The position numbers and the translations under genes were made by a program. From Heligmosomoides polygyrus polygyrus (taxonomy: Eukaryota; Nematoda; Chromadorea; Rhabditida; Heligmosomidae), in the NCBI GenBank assembly GCA_947396885.1, contig OX377203.1, positions 1,116,001-1,180,000 on the forward strand: a DNA stretch of 64,000 bases, in the 5' to 3' direction. Of this stretch, positions 33,822-44,740 are shown in pieces (within the stretch, counting starts at the first letter, position 1; each line of letters starts with the position of its first letter). The notes beneath the pieces were generated by a model. It made no database searches, was not told the DNA's origin, and saw nothing but the letters and a program-made list of their open reading frames with translations.

Positions 33822-34775
33822 TACTCTTTTCATGTCAAATTTCAAGTCAAAAACTGGATACTCTTCTAAGCAAGCTTGACGCTTTTGGGATCAAACTAAA
33901 CATCTTCAAAATCAAAAAGAGCTACTTCCTGATTAAAATATGAACTATTCAGAATGCTAGAGTAATTTTTGTTAAAGAAAATTTAGTGTCACTTCCAGCG
34001 AAATTCCTTAGATTCACCTACTCGTTTGAAATTTTACAAAAATTTAGTTTTCAATGAGAAATAATGAATTATTTTAGGTTGGACCCGCCTTTAACAGCAA
34101 GAAGGCAGAAATTTTCGTGTTAAAAGAATAGTGTGCGCCATGCACTCGCCCAGAGTAATGCGATTTCCAGTCGATTGATAGCGAAAATTCTGTTCGCGTG
34201 AAAAAGGTATAGCAAAAAGCAAAAACAAACCTAGAAAATACACATTACATTCGCTTCGCTGTTTCAAGTAAGCAGCATGTACACTATCGATCAAAATAAG
34301 GTCACACGAGCTAGACGAGTGCACGGCGTGATCGTTTCCTTTAACACGCTGAGAAATTGCTGCCTTTTTGTACTCTAGAATACGATCCAAACCAAAACAT
34401 TTCCTTGGCAGATGAAAACTTATAAATTTTTATACAATTATATTTTTATACAATTTTTAATTTTGATTCAATTCCACACAGCTTGTTCACGCATTGAAGA
34501 AGGTGAGTTTAACAACTTCAAATAAAGTCATTGTAAATCTTCCACGAACAAAAAGTATTCTTTTCGGAAGGTCTCTAGTTTAATCCGGAGGATGCTCATT
34601 TGGTTTGCAAAGATTTTCAGATTGATACCAAAGCATCAGGCTTTCTTAAAATAGTGTCCAAATTTATTTTAAATTGTCCAGTTTGGTAAAGTGACCAATT
34701 TTGCTTCAACAGTATCAAATTTGATTTTAAATCTCCAATTTAATTTAGAAGGTGTCTGATGTGAAAAAAAAGATA
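33822..34775. mobile_element. Fold-back element family B, copy 5
   Basis: TACTCTTTTCATGTCAAATT at the left and GATGTGAAAAAAAAGATA at the right, with TA on both sides. Box copies at 34135 (TGCGCCATGCACTCG) and 34312 (inverse). Non-coding, 954 bases. Confidence 0.75.
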
Positions 34776-35057
34776 TAATTAATCTCCCTCTATTCACTAA
34801 GCTTCTTAAGTAACCAGGATAGCTGTGTCTTTAGGAAAATTTATGGAATAAATGGATGAAGGAAGTTATTCGATTACAAAAATTTGCGAGCGAATGAACG
34901 AACGAATTTATTCGTCTTCAATTTTTCCAGTGATCAAAAATCAGTCCCATTTTTCGTTTATTCGAATATTTTAGTAGTCGAACAATTTGCTCGATTCAGA
35001 TTTTGTGCTTGAAGATCTGAAGTCTTTTCGATATTCGAATAAAATTAGTCGATGTTC

Positions 35058-35253
35058 GAGAATAATATTCGAATATGGCACCTTTTCGATGTTCGAATTC
35101 GAACGAATACTCGACTTTTTAAATCCACCGATGTTTGAATTCGATCGAATATTCGACATATTCGATCGAATTCAAACATCGGTGGATTTAAAAAGTCGAG
35201 TATTCGTTCGAATTCGAACATCGAAAAAGGTGATATATTCGAATATTATTCTC
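35058..35253. repeat. Almost perfect TTCGAA-rich palindrome
   Basis: Arms 35058-35151 and 35159-35253 around a 7-base centre. The inner 70 bases of each arm are identical apart from one extra A. Content is dominated by TTCGAA and CGAATA motifs. No coding sequence and no known family. Confidence 0.85.
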
Positions 35254-35429
35254 GAAAGTCGAACGAACTAGTAACCTGGTTTGTCTCCTGAAAATCTTGG
35301 CATGTTTAGAATCCTTTTTAGGAGTCTATTCTATAGAGTACAAGATTAGTTATTTTTATATAAGCCTGAAGGCGTTGTTATCAATGTTATCTCAGGGAAG
35401 TTTACGAAAAAAATCAAAACACCTTCCCC

Positions 35430-35680
35430 GGCTGAATCAAATTCTACGTAAATTAGAGACCTCAAATCAAATTGGGCACTATTCAAAGCAAATTGGACAT
35501 TTTTCGTAAAAAAATGAACATTAAACACTGTTTCAATGAAAACTGAGGATTCGTAATCAAACTGAACATCCTCCAAATAAAACCGTTTCTCTGATTAATC
35601 TAGAGGCCTTCCGAGAAGTTAGGAATAATTTTTGCTCAAGGAAGCTCGCGCGGAATAAAATTGCATTCGATCAGGTCAAA
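35430..35680. mobile_element. Family B fold-back, one arm
   Basis: Left-arm-type sequence only ('aaattggacatttttcg', 'atctagaggccttccgagaag'). It is cut by fold-back D2 at 35689. Confidence 0.5.
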
Positions 35681-35871
35681 ACCTTAACAAGGAAAGGTTC
35701 TCAACTCAAGGTAGTCTTTGGCGATGCTATTATGATAGGATGCAGGACCGTGTGAGCGGAGTCCAGAACTACAGTCAGTTTTTGCTGAACGCTTTTTTAA
35801 AGACCTGAAAAAGAGGTGTGAAAACGTGTGCGCAACACTCATCAACAACTATGACACCCCACGAGATGGAA

Positions 35872-35958
35872 CTCGGTGGCGCAGTCGGTAGGAGTGCCGC
35901 CTCATAGGAGCACACCGACGGACTTGTGAGTTCGAGTCCGCGCACTGCAAGTATTTTT
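35872..35958 (+). other. tRNA-like pol III module, left arm of D2
   Basis: Box A-like TGGCGCAGTCGGTAGG at 35877, box B GAGTTCGAGTCC at about 35929-35940, and a T5 run at 35954-35958. This is the best preserved tRNA-like unit in the D family; the middle reads TGCCGCCTCATAGGAGC. Confidence 0.7.
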
Positions 35959-36211
35959 GCACATAATCGTTTTCGCTATCACGCTTTCTCCTGATCACAG
36001 GAGTCAATTTCAGGCCATCAATGCTTACAACAAACCAAGGCTGTCTATTTGCGCCTTCACAGGCGTAATAAGACTTTTTACTTCCAGAGAAATGATATGG
36101 TGGTACAAATAAAGGCGCAAATAAACAGCCTTGGTTTGCTGTAAGCATTGATGGTCTAAAATAGACCCCTGTGATCATGTGAAAGCGCCATAACAACGAA
36201 CTGATATGTGC

Positions 36212-36297
36212 AAAAATGTTGGCAGTACGCGGACTCGAACTCAAAAGTCCCTAGAGTGCTCCTATGAGACGGCACTCCTACAGACTGCGCCACCAAT
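36212..36297 (-). other. tRNA-like pol III module, right arm of D2
   Basis: Inverse of the left module with TGGCGCAGTCTGTAGGAG, GAGTTCGAGTCC and T5 (36212-36216) on the minus strand. Confidence 0.65.
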
Positions 36298-36476
36298 GCA
36301 CATCTCGTGGGGTGTCATAGGGGTTGATGAGTGTTGCACACACATTTTCACACCTCCTTTTCAGGTCTTTAAAAAAGCGTTCAGCAAAAACTAACTGTAA
36401 TTCTGGACTCCGCTCACACGGCCCTACATCCTGTCAAAATAGCATCGAAAAACCCACCTTGAGTTGGGAACCTTTG

Positions 36477-37394
36477 CATGTCAGTACCAGCCGCTCGACG
36501 TTTCGAAAAACGAATCGAAGCGATTCAGCTAATCGACCTATCAGTGGTGTCAATAGTAGAACTCATTGGAATCAATCCCGTTCTATTAGGGACTGGAAAG
36601 AAATTAAGCGCGTCACAAAATGAAGACTTTTGCAAAAAATATTTCTTTACAATGCCAATGTATGCCTACATTATTTGCAAAAATAATATCAAATCATTAC
36701 AGCTAAGTAAATATTTCTGTTTGTGTTCCTCTACTCACTCGTTAGAAAACAAGCATAAGAAAACTACATAAAAACTGCTGCAGAGGCCCAAACAGGTCAG
36801 GATAAGACCTCACACACACTCATGAAGAATGGTATCAAGAAAACATGGAGAAGTATATACTGAAGTAGCAAAAAAATGTAAAATTCTACTGCTGACACCA
36901 CTGACAGGCCTATCAGCACCTCAAATGTTGGCGCCAGTCAAACATGAGTGTTTAGGAGCCCCTATAGCAAAGAAAAGAAGTCACCAACGAGTTCAGAAAG
37001 CCCAATAAGCCCAACTTGACCACCCTTAATTAGGACGTTCACGTAATTATGGCCGGTAATTAGGTGGCTGACTATAGTGGTGATAAGATACGACGAGTTG
37101 ACGAAGTGCAGGTGCGCGGGCGACGTCGTTCGTCGGGTGAAGGTCGCCGTCGCAGCGCCGCTACGTTCGCCATCGACGGGGCGGCGCCTTCCTCTACTGC
37201 TCCCCCCTTTCTGTATCCAAACAGATGACTCCGGCGCCACCTGAAAGGGATACATTCCTTCTCGATTATCATAGGTGACCACGAGCACCGGCCGACGGGC
37301 CGATCCTGCGGAAACCAGGGACGTAAATCCCGTACGGCGGGATTTACGGGCAGACGGAGGTGTGCGATTGACTATCGCAGAGCAGTGGTTGGCA
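36477..37394. other. Unassigned DNA, small inverted repeat
   Basis: An inverted pair, 'cctatcagtggtgtcaatag' near 36535 and its inverse near 36895, spans the left part. The stretch 37100-37220 is CpG-rich. No gene is supported. Confidence 0.4.
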
Positions 37395-37950
37395 ATAGAT
37401 AGCAGAGAGCTAGCAGGCTCTTAAGAACAGCTTGATTTTCAAAGCTAACCCGACTCTTCATTTATTTATCTATTTGTACGTGAATAATCTGGGCTCTAGT
37501 CCTGATCCTGGGTTTGATGTGTAAATCCCTGGTTCGCCGCGATTGAATTACTGACGCTTTCGCGTGTGGTTAGCGAAGACTACCCACTTTCAATCGCCAG
37601 TGACTAACCAGGGGCCAGATTCATCAACCGCTTACCGCTCTCTAACGGTGAAAATACCGCCAAACCTGATGCTGGATGATTGTCATAACAGGAGTTTGGC
37701 GGTATTTTCATCGTTAGAGGTCGGCAAGCGGTTGACGAATATGGCCCCTGGTTACTCACTGGCGAGTAAAAGTGGGTAGTCTTCGCTAACCACACACGAA
37801 AGCGACAGTAATTCAATCGCGTCGAACCAGGTATTACCACTAAACCCGGAATCATAACCAGAACCCAGATTATTCACGAACAAATAAATAATTAAGTAAA
37901 TAGTAGGATTAGCTTTGAAAATCAAGCTGTTCTTAAGAGTCTGCTAGCTG
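37395..37950. repeat. Palindrome with MITE at its centre
   Basis: Inverted arms: 'gctcttaagaacagcttgat' at 37417 against its inverse near 37935, and 'ggttagcgaagactacccac' at 37567 against its inverse near 37780. The centre is the MITE at 37611-37748. Total about 550 bases. Confidence 0.8.
37611..37748. mobile_element. Palindromic MITE, family G variant
   Basis: Ends GGGGCCAGATTCATCAACCG and GACGAATATGGCCCC, with inner AAAATACCGCC. A solo end of the same kind (CGGTTGATGAGTCTGACCCC) is at 37958. Confidence 0.7.
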
Positions 37951-38133
37951 TGCGGTAAGCGGTTGATGAGTCTGACCCCAGAAGACTATCTCAACCTTAG
38001 GTCAGAACGGCTTAGGTGTTGTATGTAGGCAGAATCGCCTCTGTTCGGAAAACAATAAGATGCCAGTACCTCGATCAGAATGCAACTTTGCGCAGAGTTA
38101 GAGACGACGGAAGCTGGACCGTCGGTGGCGTTA

Positions 38134-38269
38134 GGGCGCGTTTATACTTCGACGCCGAGCGACGAGACACCACGTATTGTGACCACATTGATCCAGCGAC
38201 GCGCGATCGATCAATTTGGCCAATACACATGCCTTCGGGCCGCTCGGCGCCGGAAGTATAAATGGCGCC
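38134..38269. mobile_element. Harbinger/Tourist-type MITE, left arm of E1
   Basis: GGCGCGTTTATACTTC-type ends with TTA and TAG flanks. The same element sits at the matching place in the right arm. Confidence 0.8.
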
Positions 38270-38330
38270 TAGCCCTCTGCCTTGGCGCAAAGGGCGGACT
38301 CAAGTAGGCTGTAAACAGCCGCGATGTTCA

Positions 38331-38408
38331 AGCAGTGGCGCAGAGGATAGAGGAGCGGTGTGATGAGGAGTGTTTTGTGGTTCGACTCTTCTGTGGTGCA
38401 ACATTTTT
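38331..38408 (+). other. tRNA-like pol III module, left arm of E1
   Basis: TGGCGCAGAGGATAGAGGAG (box A-like), TTTGTGGTTCGACTCTTC (box B-like) and T5 at 38404-38408. Confidence 0.6.
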
Positions 38409-38436
38409 GCACTTCCAAAAAAAGATCCACTACAAT

Positions 38437-39108
38437 CAAACAAAGCTCTCCATGTAAAAAATGGCAACGTACATAGTTGCCAGAAGGGAAACCTGACTCA
38501 CAGATTCTATCTCGCTTGCGCGTCTCCAGAGGTGGAAGAGTTTCACCTCCTGAACATAGCATAGAGAGCTTATTTGAAGCGCTGATTAGTTATGTAAGGT
38601 CGGTTTTCGAAATTTCAAGTGATCACGGTGGGTTTGAGTGAGCATGGGTGAGTGATTTTACTCATCCATACTTACCGTAACCCAGTAATCAATCGGAATT
38701 TTTAAGGTGAACGTCATAAAAGTGGTTAGCGCCTTAAATAACCTCTCTGGGCGAAGTTTGGGCATGGTCATCGAGTCTGCCCAAACTTCACCCAGAGAGA
38801 TTATTAAGGGTGGTAACCATTTATATGAGGTTCATGTTTACAATTTCGATTGATTACGATGGGTTACGGTAAGTAAGGGTGGTTAAATTCACCCATCCCT
38901 GCAGTAACCTTCCATAATTACTTGAAATCTCTAAAACAGATCTTCCATAAGTGATCAGCGTTTTAAATAAGCTCTCTAGGCTATGTTCAGAAGACGAAAC
39001 TTTTCCATCTCTGGAGTCGTGAACGCATGACACTAACTGTGAGCCAGGTCTCCCTTCTGGCGTTCTTTTTCGTTGCAATTCTAACAGAGGGCTTTGTTTG
39101 ATTGTGGC
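38437..39108. repeat. Palindrome M inside E1
   Basis: Inverted arms of about 330 bases meeting at 38773. The inner stem ('aataacctctctgggcgaag' and 'tttgggca' at 38743-38770, with inverse at 38785-38812) is nearly perfect. The outer part pairs 'caatcaaacaaagctct' with 'gagggctttgtttgattg'. Non-coding. Confidence 0.8.
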
Positions 39109-39115
39109 GAATCTT

Positions 39116-40377
39116 CAGGGTGTGTCTCAAAAAAGTATAAACTGTTTGAAGGGTAAAAACTTTGCTCACAGTAAAGGTACTGAAGAAGATAAGAGCTCAT
39201 ATGAAATCTTAAGAAAATAGAAATCTTCTGGTACATGCGAGCGGTATGGGTTGTGCCATGCACTCGTCTGAAATTTTGCATTTTACACTCGATTGATTGT
39301 GTCTCGCTTAGATACTTGTTATAATTTTTCCACAGTCAAGAGAGTATCGATTGATTTCTGCTTCTTTGAGGGTTTAAAACTCAAAAACACACTGCTTGCG
39401 AAAAATGGGGGAGTTCCTTCTAAAAAATGAAGGTACTATTTGAAAGGTTCTAAACATTGCTGCTAGGGAAGCTCTTAAAAATGTTTGAGACTCACATTAA
39501 AGCACAGGATAACGAAATGGCGTGCAAATTAATACAGTCAGGATTGCACCACGCCTCCGCCTAAAACCTTCATTTCAGGCTCGATTGATTGTGGGCTGAA
39601 TGCTTGTTATAATCTCGCTACTACTTGGCCAGATTAACCTATGCTAGCTTCTTTTAATGCTTAGAACTTGACAATCACATGAAAGACATGTGACACTCGA
39701 GTTTATTGGTTGCACAATTTAAACGTGAGCAGGAGCCTCATTTTCCAGGATTATGTGGACTTATGAAACAACATTCGAGCTAAATGGAGAGGCTAATCGG
39801 AATAACTGCGGCTACTGAGCGACGGAATGCGTTAGAAGGAGCACAGCACAGGTTAGTACGGCCAAGTAGTAGCAAGACTGTAACAAGCATTCAGGACACG
39901 CACAATCAATCGAGTCTGAAATGCAAGGTTTCAGGCAGCGGCATGGCGCAATCTTAACTCTTTGCACGCCGCAGAAATCTCGTTACACTTTGCTTTCATA
40001 TGAGTCTCAAACATTCTCAAGAGCTCCACTACCAGCAATGTTAGAACCTTCCAAACAGTACCGGCATTTTTTTTCGGATATCCTTCATTTTTCGTAAGCA
40101 GTAGTGTATTTTAAGTTTTCAACCCTAAAAGAAACGCAAATCAATCGATACGGCCACTTTGTGGAAAAAATTATAACAAGTATCCAAGTGAGACACAATC
40201 AATCAAGTGTAAAATGCAAAATTTCAGACGATTGCATGGCGCGATCCATACCTCTCATATGTCAGAAAATTTCTATTTTCTTATGCTTTTATATGAGCTT
40301 TTAACATCTTTAGTACCGTTATTATGAGCAATGTTATCGCCCTTCAAACAGTGTATACATTTTTCTGACAGCCCCTG
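39116..40377. mobile_element. Fold-back element family C, copy 1
   Basis: Left end CAGGGTGTGTCTCAAAAAAG; right end inverse CAGGGGCTGTCAGAAAAATG. A TA follows the right end. The arms are about 620 bases. Each arm has two copies of the GCGCCATGCACTCG-type box, near 39255 and 39545 on the left and 39940 and 40235 (inverted) on the right. Confidence 0.85.
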
Positions 40378-40392
40378 TATTTCAGGAAGCGC

Positions 40393-40477
40393 AAAATGTT
40401 GTGCCACAAGGAAGAGGGAGTGGAACCGCAAACCACTACATCTCACTACGCCGCTCTTCTGTCCACTGCGCCAACAC
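40393..40477 (-). other. tRNA-like pol III module, right arm of E1
   Basis: On the minus strand: TGGCGCAGTGGACAGAAGAG (box A-like), TGCGGTTCCACTCCC (box B-like) and T4 at 40393-40396. Confidence 0.6.
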
Positions 40478-40543
40478 TGCTCGACCGTCGTCACTGTTTC
40501 CGCCCTGCTTTAGTCCGCCCTCTGCGCCGAGGTAGAATGCTAA

Positions 40544-40677
40544 GGCCCCGTTTATACTTCGACGCCGAGCGACGCGACGCCACGTATTGTGGCCACATTG
40601 ATCGGGCGATGCGATCGATCAATTTGGTCACAATGCGTGTCGTCGCGGCACTCGGCGTCGGAAGTATAAACGGTGCC
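40544..40677. mobile_element. Harbinger/Tourist-type MITE, right arm of E1
   Basis: Ends GGCCCCGTTTATACTTCGAC and CGGAAGTATAAACGGTGCC, with perfect TAA duplications at 40541-40543 and 40678-40680. Confidence 0.85.
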
Positions 40678-40850
40678 TAACGCCACCAACGGTCCAACTT
40701 CCATCGTCACCAACTCTGCGCAGAATTGTATTCGGGTAGAGACACTTGCATTTTGTTGTTTCCCAGCAAGAGGCGACTCTGCCCATATAGAACACTTGAG
40801 CCGTTCCGACCTACCGTTGAGATAGTCTTCTGGTTGAAGGCCCTTTTAAG

Positions 40851-41307
40851 ACCGCAAACGTTCAGCAAACCAGCAGCTTTCAAACTAAACCGCAGTGGAT
40901 GTGTTGGATCCAAGAGCTCTTCGGGAACACCCGACAACGGTGCGGCTAGCTGAACCACATACTCACTTCAGTCGTCTGACTTGGCCACCTCAGACTTCCC
41001 GAATAATCGCATCATCATCCATTTGGGTCACATTGAGTATGGGACGATTTATTACTCACAAGGGAAAGAGACGGCGATTCGGCGGAGACACAGAGAGCCG
41101 CGTGCTGCCACTTCGAATTGAGACATATCGCGCGATACTTTGTCGCTTTCGTCGTCGCATTTCGGAGAGGAAAAAAATGAGAACTGCACGAGCCCGTGAG
41201 AAGAAACTGCATAAAAATCCCTGCTAATCGCGTCGCTTGCGGAGGAAATACACAATTTCCACGACAAATTGGACGCTTTCCAATCACAATCAGACTTAAC
41301 ATCTTGC
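40851..41307. other. Unassigned intergenic DNA
   Basis: No recognised feature. An open frame on the minus strand (41015-41302) has no known domain. Confidence 0.35.
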
Positions 41308-41452
41308 AAATGGAAAATACAGCCGAAATCCTTGATAGCGCGGCTTATCAAGAGATATGGTAAGCGATAAGCACCGTTATCTGAGGTTTCCGTTGTGAAT
41401 TCTGTGCTAAACTTCCGTAAGTCGTTGATGAATCCGACCCCAAGTGGAGTGA
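41308..41452. mobile_element. Palindromic MITE, family G, decayed
   Basis: GGAAAATACAGCCGAAATCC at the left and AGTCGTTGATGAATCCGACC at the right. The left terminus is lost. Confidence 0.6.
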
Positions 41453-41655
41453 AATGCCCCACTCACTAGGATAGATACAAAGTTTATAGTTTTACAAGGA
41501 AAAAAGTGCTTCTTATTCTAGGAAATCACTACGGCGCTTACAAGGCAATCCTACAGTCCTCAACAGATCACTTTGAACAACTCCAACTCCTTCTTCGATC
41601 TTTCTTGAGAGTTAAATCACTGGTTTATTCATCAGTATAGACCAAATCCACTCAC

Positions 41656-41815
41656 CGGCCACCTTGCTGTACATTGCCTTCGATGATTGTCGCCTCCTGC
41701 TGGACACGAATCCATAAAAGGAATCCCGTTCATTTCCGCGAACCGTATAAAAACGCGATCACCGGAGATCGGCGACAATTCGGGCACGACCTCGTAGAGT
41801 GCGGCCACTAAAGGT
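41656..41815 (-). CDS. Candidate internal exon, product unknown
   Basis: An open minus-strand frame reads VAALYEVVPELSPISGDRVF and then IRFAEMNGIPFMDSCPAGGD. It ends in frame at a strong donor (CCG then GTGAGTGG at 41655). A likely acceptor is CACCTTTAG before TGGCCGC at 41815. Composition and codon use look coding. No domain is recognised with confidence; a GDRVFIRF stretch is vaguely like the start of a Tudor barrel, and it may belong to the same gene as the exons at 50836-62826. Confidence 0.45.
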
Positions 41816-41902
41816 GACCTAATCCAGCTCTTAAACAACGTTTGAAACCGATGAAACTGCGAAGACACAGACACTGAATCGCGAAAGAACGTTAGGAACT
41901 CC

Positions 41903-42247
41903 AAAGGGATTGAGCAACACCGTCATTCGGCTACTCACATTTGAGGGCGCATGTGAAATATCATTGTGAAGCGCAAACCTACTAACCTTAACAGCATCTT
42001 CACATCACATGAGCTTGCCAAGTATAGCCAAGCATGTTAAAGGACAGTTCTTCGTCGTCGACCTCAGTCGTCATCTCCGGCACACAGTCCGTAGTACGCA
42101 AATGCTCGTGCCGCGCGTCGCTGACACCCATCTTCCTAACTGGCATCGCGTAGCGACGAGAGCCTTGGGGAGATCAACAAATCCCTCAAAAATCAAACTA
42201 CACTGCTAGGGTAATGCTCTTGGAGGATATCATGCCAGACAGCGGTT
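41903..42247. other. Unassigned DNA with a dispersed 60-base repeat
   Basis: The segment 42068-42125 ('cacagtccgtagtacgcaaa' and 'gctcgtgccg') recurs at 43979-44040. The role is unknown. Confidence 0.4.
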
Positions 42248-42381
42248 GGCCCCGTTTATACTTCCGACGCCGAGCGACGCGATGGCATGTATAGTAGCCA
42301 AATTGATCGATCGCGTCGCTCGATCAATGCGGCCACCATGCGTGGCGTCGCGTCGTTCGGCGTCGAAGTATAAACGGGCCC
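42248..42381. mobile_element. Harbinger/Tourist-type palindromic MITE
   Basis: GGCCCCGTTTATACTTCCGA and TCGAAGTATAAACGGGCCC ends. Flanks TTG and TTC are not a clear TWA pair, so they are decayed. Confidence 0.75.
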
Positions 42382-42504
42382 TTCCATGTGAGCGACAAAG
42401 GACATTATAGGCACGAAGGTTAAAATTAAAACAAAATATAGTGTAATCGGTGATATCGCCGGCTCTTGCGCACCTAGCTGGTTCAAAATTATGATCCCAC
42501 CTAA

Positions 42505-42967
42505 CCAGGAAACTATCTCAACGGTAGGTCGGAACAGCCCAGGTGTTGTATATGGGCAGAATCGCCTCTCTCTGGGAAACAACAAAATGCAAATACCTCG
42601 ACCCCAATACAACTCCGCGCTGAGCTAGGGACAACAAAATTGGTTCGTTGGCGGCGTTAGTCCTATGCCTGCACGAGGAAGGCGAGCTCAAGTTGGCTGG
42701 AAACAGCGATTGAGGGAAGTACACCGTCCCTCTACCTACTGCGCCACCGTCGCTCGCTTGTCATTGCTGTTTCCAGCCAACTTTAGCCGGCCCTCCGCCT
42801 GCAGTCATAGGGCTAACGCCGCCAACGGCCCAACTTCTGTCGTCCCTAACTCTGCGCAGAGTTGCATTGTGGTCGAGATCTTAGTATTTTGTTGTTTCCC
42901 AGAGAGAGGCGATTCTGCCCATATACAACACTTCGGCCGTTCCGACCTACCGTGAGATAGTTTCCTG
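42505..42967. mobile_element. Fold-back element family E, copy 2
   Basis: CCAGGAAACTATCTCAACGG at the left, inverse at the right (GTGAGATAGTTTCCTGG). Arms share 'gggcagaatcgcctctctct', 'gggaaacaacaaaat' and 'gttggctggaaacagc'. At the turn (42725-42757) is the start of a minus-strand tRNA-like module, TGGCGCAGTAGGTAGAGG, without its box B. This is the unexpanded form of the element at 37978-40850. Confidence 0.8.
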
Positions 42968-44050
42968 GTAAGTCAGCCAGGCCCTCCATCTCCACAAAGT
43001 CCACGATCAATGTATTTACAGTGTAGAAGTAGACCTCGTGGAGCCCTCCATGACGGTGAATAACACCAACGTCTGAACTTAATACCTTCTTTTGTCCACT
43101 CCAATTTGTCGACTTCAAAACCATCGCTCCTTGAATTATTTCTTGAATAAAAAGTTAGAAATGTTGTGAATGTTACGTCTAAAGAGAAAGAAACCAGAAG
43201 AATGCCTTTTTGGTATTAGATCCTACCGTTCCGCGAGTCTGTATTGAGCCTGCCCCCTCAAAGAGTACAACTCTAGGTCTGGGGGAGGGAGGGGAGGGTG
43301 TTCATCGCGTATACTTATAAATTCTCGATCGAATGGAGCATCCTAGTTGAAAAGGCACAAAAATGTGTAGGCATAACCTATCTCTCTTTTAGGAAATATT
43401 TTGTGAAAATGCTACAGTAAGATTCAAAGTGATTTTTAAGAAAAAAACACAAAACACGAATTTCTCTACCGATTTCTTGAAGAAATTGTTTCATGAATAC
43501 CCTAAGATTATTTTCCAAGTGAAAAAAAATGAATAAAGGTGATGTCTCTGCTTTACAAGGTCGCGTCCTTTCTTCGGATTGGTTTCATAGCATGGGTTTA
43601 CGTGGTGCAATAGGCGGGATGCCCCTAGCTTTTAGGAAAAAACTTTGGGTTCCATTCGAGGCCAGATTAGGGAGTAATAGGCTACCCAGTGAAAAGAAGC
43701 AGATGCTAGTGTACGTATCCTACGCTTTTGTTTTGAATCAAAGGCGAGGAGAATTCAATCCTTCAAAAGCTACCAAGTTCAGTGGTTTGAAATTAGGTGA
43801 ATTTTGAGAAAAATTCGAGCAATTTAAGGTATAAGATAATCTTGACGCGCCTTGTTCAACGAAAGTCGGTTGTATGCGAAGAGCTTTAGAAGAAACTTAG
43901 GTTGAGACTCAACTAGTGGCCGTTGATTCAACAGCGTCCAGTCTCTCCTGCGCCCCGTCTCTTCCGGACCGTCCCGGTCGTCATCCCTGGCGCATAGTCC
44001 GTAGTTCGCAAAAGCTCGTGCCCGTGCGTCATTGACGCTCCGCTTCTAAA
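42968..44050. other. Unassigned DNA
   Basis: It contains a G-quadruplex-type run at 43281-43298 and a 92-residue open frame (43529-43807, MNKGDVSALQGRVLSS) with no known domain. The second copy of the dispersed 60-base repeat lies at 43979-44040. Confidence 0.4.
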
Positions 44051-44699
44051 GGAGGGTTCATACTTCGTGACAATAGCGACTCGTCGCCCGTGCAAAGCAT
44101 GCATATCGATTAAAACTGAGCGTGCGCCGCCGAAAAGCGTTCATACTCCAGTGCCGGCGCTGTCGCTCCAGTCGCTCTCGTCGCTCTTGTCGCCTGTTTA
44201 TACTTTCGCGCGCTACGCTCTCGTCGCCCATGAAAAACATGCAAATCGATTAAAACCAAGCGAGCCTCGCCGAAATCTGTTCATATTCGAGCGCTGTCTC
44301 TGCACCTCCAGTCGCTGCCGTCGCCTGTTCATACTTCTGCGCGCTAGGCTCTCGTCGCTGCTATCGCGAGGTATAAACAGTCCCTAACTGCAATCGCGCA
44401 GCGGCGGAAGTATAAAAGCCGCCTAAAGGCCTGTTCATACTTATACAGCAGCGACGAGAGCGCAACGCGCAAAAGTGTGAACAGGCAACAGCCGTGACTG
44501 GAACGACTAGAGCGACAAGAGCGACAAGAGGGACAGCGCCGGCACTCAAGTATGAACACTTTTCGGCGGCGCGCGCTCGATTATAACCGATTTGCATGTT
44601 TTGCAAGAGCGACGAGACGTCACGAGACCAAAAGAGCGGACCCCGCTACGAAGCGGGGCAAACGCTGAAGAAGAAGAAGAAGAAGAAGAAGAAGAAGAA

Positions 44700-44740
<41 letters not shown>

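Larger units (their letters stand above)
35689..36476. mobile_element. Fold-back element family D, copy 2
   Basis: Ends AAGGAAAGGTTCTCAACTCA and TGAGTTGGGAACCTTTGC. The structure is the same as D1, with arms of about 390 bases and the central 'tgatcacaggagtcaattt'. Each arm holds a tRNA-like module. Confidence 0.85.
37978..40850. mobile_element. Fold-back element family E, copy 1, with nested inserts
   Basis: Outer arms 37978-38430 and 40385-40850 begin with CCAGAAGACTATCTCAACC and its inverse. Both share, in order, 'gcagaatcgcctct', 'aactctgcgcagagtt'-like sequence, a Harbinger-type MITE at the same position, and a tRNA-like module. Between the arms lie palindrome M (38437-39108) and fold-back C1 (39116-40377). 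Confidence 0.8.

Noticed and set aside
43529..43807. 92-residue plus-strand frame
   Set aside because: Clean start and stop but no recognisable family, neighbours or splice signals; mentioned only as unassigned.
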